NCBI GenBank assembly: GCA_913009865.1 | Contig: CAJVYK010000127.1 | Span: forward strand, 1-5,365 | Source: an uncultured bacterium | GTDB taxonomy: Bacteria > Planctomycetota > Phycisphaerae > Sedimentisphaerales > Anaerobacaceae | Length of the DNA: 5,365 nt | Direction: 5' to 3' | In this document: in pieces, positions 1 to 4,583 of the stretch | How the letters are laid out: each line of letters opens with the position of its first letter | Position numbering within the stretch: the first letter of the stretch is position 1 | Position numbers and translations under genes: made by a program | Notes under the pieces: generated by a model | The model's database searches: none | What the model was told of the DNA's origin: nothing | Seen by the model: the letters and a program-made list of their open reading frames with translations, nothing else

Positions 1-712
1 CGCGAAGCGTGCGAATTATATCGCCTTCCATTATCTGGGCATGGTAGATATCATAAAGAATTTTCATCCGTTCGGAGCCGATTTTTTTGCACAGTTCCAC
101 GCCCCAGCTCATATGGTCGAACATATAACCCTTGTGGTCAACCTTGCTGTTAAGGATTTCGATGCAGATGTTGACCTTTTTCTTTTCGGCATGTCCGATG
201 ACCTGTTTGATTGCAGTAATTGCGTTCTCAAGTCCAACGTCGTCGGGTATGCCGTTGCGGAAGCCGGAGAAGGTGATTACGTTCGGGAATTTGTGTTCGG
301 CTGCGGCGTCGATACCCATGCGAATACGGGCCAGACATTCGGTGTGATTGTCCTTGTTATTTATGCCGCGTTGGAAGCTGTGGCTGTTGACCATTGCGCA
401 GACCAGGCCGTATTTTTTTAGTGTAGGCAGTTCCTTCGGCTTAAGTAATTCGACGGATTTGATGCCGAGCTTGACAGCGGCCTCACACAGTTGGTCAAGC
501 TTTAGTTTGCGGTAGGGCCATTTGCAGACCGAATGGTTGATACGGCCGTTTTTGACGACCCGCTTAAGCTCAGCGGATGCGGTGCCCGGCACAGCCATCG
601 CAGCAATTGTGGCCGCTGCCGCCCCAGCCATACCGGCCAGCATTTCCCGCCGGCTCATCGATGCAACAGTACCCTGACGATGAGGTTCTGAATGTTCTTT
701 TTGTGTTGACAT
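1..712 (-). CDS. Tat-exported TIM-barrel sugar isomerase/epimerase, hydroxypyruvate isomerase-like (3' end outside window)
   Basis: The 237 visible residues begin at ATG 712, with GAAAGG at 720-725 placed 7 nt upstream. The N-terminus is a twin-arginine signal: S20-R21-R22-E23-M24-L25, an Ala-rich hydrophobic stretch (about 26-42) and a likely cleavage after A45-S46-A47. The mature part matches the xylose isomerase-like TIM-barrel family. NICIEILNS (181-189) carries E185, and LYDIYHAQIMEGD (219-231) carries D221 and H224; in this family such positions bind the divalent metal and substrate. Family members isomerise or epimerise small sugars or hydroxy-acids, and hydroxypyruvate isomerase (Hyi) is the nearest named relative. 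The substrate cannot be told from sequence. The Tat signal implies export of a folded, probably metal-loaded enzyme, common for planctomycete members but unlike cytoplasmic Hyi. A second ATG at 658 (M19) would keep the RR motif but has a poorer ribosome site. The reading frame runs off the left edge, so the C-terminal third is unseen. Confidence 0.88.
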   Translation of the reverse strand, partial: MSTQKEHSEPHRQGTVASMSRREMLAGMAGAAAATIAAMAVPGTASAELKRVVKNGRINHSVCKWPYRKLKLDQLCEAAVKLGIKSVELLKPKELPTLKKYGLVCAMVNSHSFQRGINNKDNHTECLARIRMGIDAAAEHKFPNVITFSGFRNGIPDDVGLENAITAIKQVIGHAEKKKVNICIEILNSKVDHKGYMFDHMSWGVELCKKIGSERMKILYDIYHAQIMEGDIIRTLR

Positions 713-769
713 TTTGATGCCTTTCGTTAGGTTGATGATTAAGTTTCGAATCACAATTTAACGTTGATT

Positions 770-798
770 ATGATAGTCTAATCTCGCCGTATAGTCAA
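770..798 (-). promoter_or_regulatory. sigma-70-type promoter of the isomerase gene
   Basis: Reading the minus strand, TTGACT (793-798) is followed after exactly 17 nt by TATCAT (770-775). Each hexamer matches five of six consensus positions. Transcription would begin near 763, giving a leader of about 50 nt before the ATG at 712. It lies between cobO and the isomerase gene, so the isomerase is probably transcribed independently of cobO. Confidence 0.6.
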
Positions 799-842
799 TA
801 TCATTTCCACCGATTCTGTGCTGTGCGGTCTTTTCTATGATA

Positions 843-864
843 AATACTTGCATTTACAAGCATT
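843..864 (-). terminator. weak hairpin after cobO (possible terminator)
   Basis: AATACTTG (843-850) and CAAGCATT (857-864) form an 8-bp stem with one G-U pair on the minus-strand RNA, around a 6-nt loop, 22 nt past the cobO stop. No U-tract follows and the stem is AT-rich, so termination here is doubtful. It is listed because it is the only candidate between cobO and the isomerase promoter. Confidence 0.22.
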
Positions 865-885
865 ACCATTCCCGACCGGTTGGAA

Positions 886-1428
886 CTAAAACTCGATACC
901 GCGTCTTGCGGACAGGCCCTTATCGAAGGGGTGCTTGACATTTTTCATTTCCGTTACTAAATCCGCCAGTGCTATCAGCTCCTGCGTTGCGCCCCGGCCG
1001 GTTAAAACAACCTCGACAGCAGGGTCTTTTCTGTCAATAATATTTTTGATATCTGCCAGCTTAGCCAGGCCTTTTGAAAGGCAAAATACAATCTCATCGA
1101 GTATTAAAATATCGTAAAATCTTTTCTCGCCGGTTTGGGCGATTTTTTCAAGCGTTTCACTGATTGCGGCTCGAGTCTGAGCGACTTTCTCGGCGTCTGC
1201 GAAGGATTCGGACATATCCCAGTGTATATCAAGTGCTTCAACCCTTATTCTGACCGCACCCAATTGCAGTGCGAAACGCTCGCCGATATCAAGCGACGGC
1301 GGCTTTAAGAATTGATAAATCAGGACCTTATTGCCCTGGCCGGCTGCACGCAGAGCCAAGCCGAATGCAGCGGTGGTTTTGCCCTTGCCATCTCCGGTAT
1401 AAATCTGGACAAGCCCTTTTTCCAGCAT
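886..1428 (-). CDS. cobO: Cob(I)yrinic acid a,c-diamide adenosyltransferase (corrinoid adenosyltransferase, CobO/BtuR/CobA type)
   Basis: This 180-residue protein is full length for the family. It transfers the 5'-deoxyadenosyl group of ATP to the Co(I) of corrinoids, making adenosylcobalamin or its precursors in de novo synthesis or salvage; it acts in the cytoplasm. The P-loop YTGDGKGKTTAAFG covers about 10-23, with G12-D13-G14-K15-G16-K17-T18-T19. A Walker B-like DILILDEI lies at 106-113, a VLTGRG segment at 141-146, and the hallmark C-terminus (about 155-180) contains V164-KHPFDKG and ends GIEF. No other cobalamin gene is nearby, so it stands alone here. The ATG at 1428 gives the usual N-terminus for the family (KGLVQIYTGDGKGKTT), yet no Shine-Dalgarno sequence is visible. 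The leader is the pyrimidine-rich complement of the heptamer array at 1443-1518. No cobalamin riboswitch was recognised upstream. Function is confident. Confidence 0.96.
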   Translation of the reverse strand: MLEKGLVQIYTGDGKGKTTAAFGLALRAAGQGNKVLIYQFLKPPSLDIGERFALQLGAVRIRVEALDIHWDMSESFADAEKVAQTRAAISETLEKIAQTGEKRFYDILILDEIVFCLSKGLAKLADIKNIIDRKDPAVEVVLTGRGATQELIALADLVTEMKNVKHPFDKGLSARRGIEF

Positions 1429-1442
1429 AGCAGTATTTTAAG

Positions 1443-1518
1443 AAGTAAAAAGTAAAAAGGCAAAAGGAAAAAAGAAGACAGAAGTCAGAGGACAGAAGCC
1501 AAAAGTCAGAATCAGGAC
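1443..1518. repeat. degenerate 7-bp-period purine-rich tandem array
   Basis: On the plus strand the sequence reads in heptamers, first AAGTAAA (1443), AAGTAAA (1450), AAGGCAA (1457) and AAGGAAA (1464). In a shifted register it continues as AGAAGAC (1473), AGAAGTC (1480), AGAGGAC (1487), AGAAGCC (1494) and AAAAGTC (1501), then decays. The array is almost all purine on this strand and lies in the gap between the PilZ stop and the cobO start, directly in the cobO leader. It codes for nothing evident. Confidence 0.7.
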
Positions 1519-1580
1519 TTCGCTGCGATTAGAATGATACGTGATGGATTCGGAGCTTGTGCCGGAATGATGCACCTGTT

Positions 1581-1598
1581 TTGTCCGGGTTGTCCGGG
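1581..1598. repeat. perfect 9-bp tandem duplication
   Basis: TTGTCCGGG occurs twice in a row (1581-1589 and 1590-1598), ending one base outside the PilZ gene stop codon. It forms no hairpin by itself. The copy next to the stop suggests a small slippage duplication in the 3' untranslated region; no function is apparent. Confidence 0.6.
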
Positions 1599-1599
1599 A

Positions 1600-1989
1600 T
1601 TATATCGTTACGGCTTTGAGCTTTTGCTGTGCATCGGATTCACTGTCGGCCTGCTCGCCGGGCTTGAAAGGAAGCGCCTTGGCGAACTGAACTGCAACAC
1701 GGCGAAGGAACCTGTTTACATTATCGACCCGGCAGATAGAACCTGAGCGGGTAAAACTTGCCATATCGAAGGAGCCCTCCGGGCCAAAGCAGGGGACACT
1801 AAAGCGAGCGGTTACCTGTTGGCCGGGATACGGACAGTTTTCGTCGGCGTGGCAGGTGAATGCCGCTCCTCCGCTGGAAACATCAACCATTTGGCCCTGT
1901 GAAAGTGCTTCGTTAAAGTCCTCGGCAAACCAGATGGGCCAGTGATAACGGAGTCTCTGTTCTCTTCTTCGCTCGTTATTTTCGTTCAT
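1600..1989 (-). CDS. PilZ-domain protein (putative c-di-GMP receptor)
   Basis: The chosen ATG at 1989 follows GGGG (1997-2000) by 7 nt and gives 129 residues. A longer form from a TTG at 2028 would add 13 residues with no support. The protein is a stand-alone PilZ domain. R8-R-E-Q-R12 near the N-terminus is the RxxxR motif, and D36-V-S-S-G-G41 is the DxSxxG motif; together these bind c-di-GMP in the family. The following strands run to about residue 107, including RRVAVQFAKAL at about 96-106. A polar tail (about 107-129) ends the protein. There is no signal peptide or membrane segment, so it should be a soluble cytoplasmic responder acting by protein contact, for instance on motility, polysaccharide or secretion machinery. 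It is divergent from the sigma operon and about 170 bp ahead of cobO; neither neighbour reveals its target. Domain call confident, target unknown. Confidence 0.9.
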   Translation of the reverse strand: MNENNERRREQRLRYHWPIWFAEDFNEALSQGQMVDVSSGGAAFTCHADENCPYPGQQVTARFSVPCFGPEGSFDMASFTRSGSICRVDNVNRFLRRVAVQFAKALPFKPGEQADSESDAQQKLKAVTI

Positions 1990-2196
1990 TTTAATACCCC
2001 AAAAATTCTTTACTTTCGTTGTTTGCAAATCGACAAGTTTGACATGCTACTTTACGAAGAATTGCCGTAAAAATCGCTGCTGGGTGAATTGGTAAGGCCG
2101 ATTAGTCCATTTTGGGTTTAGGATGATAATGAGCCGATTAGCTTTTTTGCAAATTTTTGGTTTTTTGACGGCTATGTTCCTATAACTAACTGCTGA

Positions 2197-2230
2197 TTTA
2201 GGGTAAATACCGGTTTAGGGTAAATACCGG
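2197..2230. repeat. perfect 17-bp tandem duplication upstream of the sigma operon
   Basis: TTTAGGGTAAATACCGG occurs at 2197-2213 and again immediately at 2214-2230, identical at all 17 positions, and the following base (T) repeats the first base of the unit. The junction contains the palindrome ACCGGT. It lies about 105 bp upstream of the sigma start. It may be a pair of regulator binding sites or a recent slippage duplication. Confidence 0.8.
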
Positions 2231-2285
2231 TGGAAAAACTGATTTTATTAGACTAAAACGGCCTGCTCAATTGTATTATAAGTAG

Positions 2286-2299
2286 CGAACGTTCGTTCC
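2286..2299. promoter_or_regulatory. LexA/DinR-like operator candidate
   Basis: CGAACGTTCGTTCC fits the Bacillus-type LexA (DinR) consensus CGAACRNRYGTTYC at 13 of 14 positions, with GAAC and GTTC spaced by four bases. It lies just downstream of the -10 candidate TATTAT (2274-2279), where a repressor could block initiation. An overlapping 10-bp palindrome CGAACGTTCG (2286-2295) is an alternative reading. No LexA gene is in the window and the operator used in this lineage is not known to me, so this is a motif match only. Confidence 0.25.
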
Positions 2300-2323
2300 A
2301 GGATAAGGCGTGCAGGAGATAGC

Positions 2324-2328
2324 GGGAG
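2324..2328 (+). promoter_or_regulatory. ribosome binding site that decides the sigma factor start
   Basis: GGGAG ends 7 nt before the ATA at 2336 and 4 nt before another ATA at 2333. It is the only strong Shine-Dalgarno-like sequence correctly placed for the full-length sigma reading frame. A stop codon in that frame at 2330-2332 rules out any start further upstream. Confidence 0.55.
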
Positions 2329-2335
2329 ATAGATA

Positions 2336-2902
2336 ATAGAAGACAAGCTGCTTATATGGAGATTTAAGCATGGCAGTGCCGATGCCCTGGCTCGTATCTA
2401 TAAAAAGTACAAAGATAATCTGCTAAGATTGGCAGCCGCTCTTTTGAATGAGACAAGCGTTGCCGAGGATGTTGTTCAGGATTGTTTCGTATCTTTCGCA
2501 CAATCAGCGGAGAAGATTAAACTTGCCGGCAATCTGAAAAGCTATCTGGCGACCTGCGTTGTAAATCGTGCACGCAATTGGAATCGTGTGGGGCAGCGTC
2601 AGTCCGCTTTGGGACGCCTTCCGGCGGAAACCGCCAACCCAAATGGAAATGAATCAGCTGTATCAAATTCAAAGAGGCCGGAACAATGGGTTATTTGCAG
2701 CGAAGAATTGAGACGATTGAATAATGCGATGGCCCAGATTCCATACGAGCAGCGAGAGGCAATATCTCTGCACATCCAGGGCGGGATGAAATTTAAGGCA
2801 ATTGCCGAATTACAGGATGTTTCGATAAATACAGTCCAGAGCAGGTATCGCTACGGATTAGATAAACTGCGGTCAATTTTAGATAGTGAGGTGACAAAAT
2901 GA
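2336..2902 (+). CDS. ECF-type RNA polymerase sigma factor with apparent ATA start
   Basis: The protein (188 residues) directs RNA polymerase to a dedicated promoter set. Region 2 spans about 17-85, with ARIYKKYKDNLLRLAAALL (19-37), AEDVVQDCF (43-51) and YLATCVVNRARNWNR (70-84). A variable linker with QWVICSEELRRL (117-128) leads to region 4 (about 125-183), whose helix-turn-helix is KFKAIAELQDVSINTVQSR (152-170). The reading frame is open from the TAG at 2330 and has no ATG, GTG or TTG before the TTG at 2429. That TTG would remove 31 residues including the first helix of region 2. The family-like N-terminus EDKLLIWRFKHGS implies initiation at the ATA at 2336, 7 nt after GGGAG. CTG at 2348 is another option. 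Either a rare start codon is used, or a former ATG has mutated, or there is a sequence error. The stop overlaps the next gene's start by 4 bp (ATGA), indicating translational coupling. Function is sure, the start is not. Confidence 0.9.
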   Translation: MEDKLLIWRFKHGSADALARIYKKYKDNLLRLAAALLNETSVAEDVVQDCFVSFAQSAEKIKLAGNLKSYLATCVVNRARNWNRVGQRQSALGRLPAETANPNGNESAVSNSKRPEQWVICSEELRRLNNAMAQIPYEQREAISLHIQGGMKFKAIAELQDVSINTVQSRYRYGLDKLRSILDSEVTK

Positions 2903-3360
2903 GACCAGCAGAAAACATAGAGAAGCTAATTAAGAACATAAAGATAGATACCAACGCCGAGATGGACAAAGCCGTCCTCGATGATGTTTTGAAGGCATTG
3001 GATAAATCAAAAAAGCAAAAATCGGCTAACCTTCAGCCAAGTATCTGGAGAATAATCGTGAAAAGTAGAATAACTCGACTCGCAACTGCGGTTGTCGTGG
3101 TATTGGCGGTGTGCTGGCTTACCGTGAGTAACAGAGGTGAACTTGAACAGCAGGGGACTAATGGCCCGGCAGTTGCGGTGATACCTAAAACACCTGCTGA
3201 GCTGATGAGTTTCATTTCACTTAGTATGGCTTTTCGTGACGGTGATATGGAGGCGGTAGAAGAGCAATGCCGACAGGCCGAGAAACTAGTGAGACCGGGC
3301 TTAGAACGTATAACAATTGAGCAATTGTTATGTGAATTAGAAGAATGTGAAGAAACTTAG
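2899..3360 (+). CDS. single-pass membrane protein, candidate anti-sigma factor
   Basis: This protein of 153 residues starts at an ATG overlapping the sigma stop by 4 bp. About 58 charged, helix-prone N-terminal residues (MRPAENIEKLIKNI, then AEMDKAVLDDVLKALDKSKK at 20-39) precede one membrane segment at about 61-76 (LATAVVVVLAVCWLTV). A C-terminal part of about 77 residues would be outside the cytoplasm and contains two helical stretches (about 99-131 and 138-151). I recognise the N-terminal style from proteins that follow ECF sigma genes in Phycisphaerae, but no function is established that I know of. By position and topology it is the obvious candidate to hold the sigma factor at the membrane. 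It contains no histidine and no HxxxCxxC zinc motif, so it is not a classical ZAS anti-sigma factor. C123, C145 and C150 in the external part could matter for redox or metal sensing, though this is speculative. Confidence 0.72.
   Translation: MRPAENIEKLIKNIKIDTNAEMDKAVLDDVLKALDKSKKQKSANLQPSIWRIIVKSRITRLATAVVVVLAVCWLTVSNRGELEQQGTNGPAVAVIPKTPAELMSFISLSMAFRDGDMEAVEEQCRQAEKLVRPGLERITIEQLLCELEECEET
3310..3331. repeat. 10-bp perfect inverted repeat with 2-bp centre
   Basis: ATAACAATTG (3310-3319), the centre AG, then CAATTGTTAT (3322-3331) form a near-perfect 22-bp palindrome. It lies inside the last codons of the membrane-protein gene, 43 bp before the next start codon. As DNA it has the form of a dimeric regulator operator; as RNA it could make a 9-bp AT-rich hairpin with loop GAGC. 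It codes for ITIEQLL, so part of the symmetry could be coincidental codon choice. Confidence 0.6.
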
Positions 3361-3374
3361 AAAGGGAAAATATT

Positions 3375-4529
3375 ATGAAGACCTTAAAGAACTATAAAAT
3401 GATATTGTCTGTTACGGTGTTTTTTCTAACCGCAGCTTGTGTTTACGCATATCCGCCCGACAACGCCGCAGTTTTATACTACAAAGCCGCTGTGCTTTAC
3501 GAGGTAAATGACGAAATGGCAAATATGTTAGCCGATTTGCAGAAGGGAGAGATTGAACTTAATGACAAAATAAAAGAATTCGTAAAGAAAAACCGCCGCA
3601 TAATAAATACTGTGCTTGATGCCTCTGAGGTAAAGAACTGCGACTGGGGAATGGATTTTTCCCAGGGCTTGGAGATGGATATGCCGCCGTTGGGCAGCTT
3701 GAGAAAATTGGCACGTTTGGTTATAGCTGACGCAAAAATTCTGGCAGAAGATGGGGATTATGAAGCTGCGCTAAGCCGCTGTATGAATTTATACAAAATG
3801 GCACGCCATGCAAACGATCGCATCTTTATAAGCTATCTGATTGGCGTCGCAATTAATGGCCTGACAAACAACTGTGTTAATCAAATAATGTCAGATATGC
3901 CGCAGGATATGCAAAGGCTAACTTGGCTGAAAAACCAATTAATAGAGATTGACAGCATACCACTTTCGGTCAAACCAGCCCTTTTAGGTGAACGTGAGGC
4001 GATGTTGATGTTTTTTCTCACGTCAGAACATATGGCCGAGGTCGTAAGACTCTGTGAAGTAGATAAATCGATTGAGGGAAAAATGCTTTCTCTTGACGAA
4101 GTTGCGATTAGTCGCAACAGAACGTACTTTGAGAATTATTACACCGTTGTCATTGCTGCTTTCGACATGCCTTATCTTCAAGGATATGCTGCACTCAAAG
4201 ATTTAGAGAAAAAGCTGAAAGAAGATATCAAGAATAACACGGATGCAATTTTAACCGACATTCTTGCACCTGCAACGCATAAGATATTTTCACTCTCAAC
4301 CCGTTTCGAAACGCATAACAACGCGATCAAGGCAGCAATTGAACTCTATATGATAAAAGCAAAGACGAGTAAACTGCCTGATGCCCTGCCTGCCGGGCTT
4401 CCTGGCGATCTGTTCAGTGCTAAGCCTTTCGATTATGAAAAAATACCTGAAGGTTTCATTCTTCGTTGCCGGGGCAAAGACTTAGGCAGAGATGAGGTCT
4501 ATGAGTATGAATTCAAAGTGAAAGAATAG
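3375..4529 (+). CDS. secreted helical protein of unknown function, third gene of the sigma operon
   Basis: The 384-residue protein starts at an ATG with AAAGGG about 8 nt upstream, 14 bp after the previous stop. A signal peptide is clear: basic MKTLKNYK, hydrophobic core 9-22, and a likely signal peptidase I cut after V23-Y24-A25. C22 does not sit in a good lipobox. The mature part is mostly helical: NAAVLYYKAAVLYEVND (30-46), a segment around NCDWGMDFSQG (88-98), and LARLVIADAKILAEDGDYEAALSRC (112-136), which resembles a TPR-like helix pair. A distinct C-terminal segment (about 317-380) reads AIKAAIELYMIKAK, LPDALPAGLPGDLFSAKPFDYEK, then GFILRCRGKDLGRDEVYEYEF. I have seen this pattern at the ends of many planctomycete secreted proteins. 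Its start resembles the helix-to-loop region of pseudopilins, but the resemblance is loose. No catalytic motif was recognised. Linkage to the sigma pair suggests an envelope sensor or effector; this is inference. Confidence 0.75.
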   Translation: MKTLKNYKMILSVTVFFLTAACVYAYPPDNAAVLYYKAAVLYEVNDEMANMLADLQKGEIELNDKIKEFVKKNRRIINTVLDASEVKNCDWGMDFSQGLEMDMPPLGSLRKLARLVIADAKILAEDGDYEAALSRCMNLYKMARHANDRIFISYLIGVAINGLTNNCVNQIMSDMPQDMQRLTWLKNQLIEIDSIPLSVKPALLGEREAMLMFFLTSEHMAEVVRLCEVDKSIEGKMLSLDEVAISRNRTYFENYYTVVIAAFDMPYLQGYAALKDLEKKLKEDIKNNTDAILTDILAPATHKIFSLSTRFETHNNAIKAAIELYMIKAKTSKLPDALPAGLPGDLFSAKPFDYEKIPEGFILRCRGKDLGRDEVYEYEFKVKE

Positions 4530-4547
4530 TTTCCGGATTTCATCAAT

Positions 4548-4581
4548 AAAACAGGCCGGGCTGTATTGCTCGGCCTGTTTT
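4548..4581. terminator. bidirectional Rho-independent terminator between convergent genes
   Basis: A 14-bp stem (4548-4561 with 4568-4581, one G-U pair) built on AAAACAGGCCG and CGGCCTGTTTT encloses the loop TGTATT. The plus strand continues TTTTGTTTAG and the minus strand TTTTATTG, so it can stop the sigma operon 18 nt after its last stop codon and also stop murD, whose TAA is at 4584-4586. Confidence 0.9.
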
Positions 4582-4583
4582 GT

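Larger units (their letters stand above)
1990..2335. other. divergent intergenic region between the PilZ gene and the sigma operon
   Basis: No convincing gene lies in this stretch of about 346 bp, which must hold promoters for both directions. It contains an inverted repeat TTTACG-N9-CGTAAA (2051-2071), two copies of GCCGATTAG 36 bp apart (2097 and 2133), T-rich tracts (2143-2166), a 17-bp tandem duplication, a LexA-like site and the sigma gene's ribosome site. The best -10 candidates on the plus strand are TATAAC (2181-2186) and TATTAT (2274-2279), both with poor -35 partners, so no start site is asserted. A primary sigma or a self-recognised ECF promoter is possible. Confidence 0.55.

Noticed and set aside
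41..421. 126-residue open frame on the plus strand
   Set aside because: It lies antisense to the isomerase gene, whose frame matches a known family over the whole stretch with the correct metal-site motifs.
1561..1598. Terminator for the PilZ gene from CCGGA...TCCGG
   Set aside because: Only a five-base stem across a large loop, with no U-tract.
1429..1599. Possible cobalamin riboswitch ahead of cobO
   Set aside because: The leader is about 170 nt, largely heptamer repeat, and no B12-box-like GCCACTG was found on the minus strand.
1534..1746. 70-residue plus-strand open frame
   Set aside because: It overlaps the PilZ gene antisense, has no ribosome site and its composition looks like a complement of coding sequence.
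2039..2067. TTGACA at 2039-2044 as a plus-strand promoter
   Set aside because: No acceptable -10 hexamer follows at 16-19 nt, and the sigma gene is almost 300 bp away.
2051..2071. Inverted repeat TTTACG-N9-CGTAAA upstream of the PilZ gene as an operator
   Set aside because: Six-base arms are short enough to arise by chance in AT-rich intergenic DNA, and no promoter could be placed around it.
2429..2902. Sigma factor starting at TTG 2429
   Set aside because: It would remove 31 residues that are clearly region 2-like (ARIYKKYKDNLLRLAA) and it has no ribosome site.
3426..3450. Lipoprotein reading of the third protein (Cys22)
   Set aside because: The -3 position is Thr rather than Leu-like, and a good VYA signal peptidase I site follows directly.
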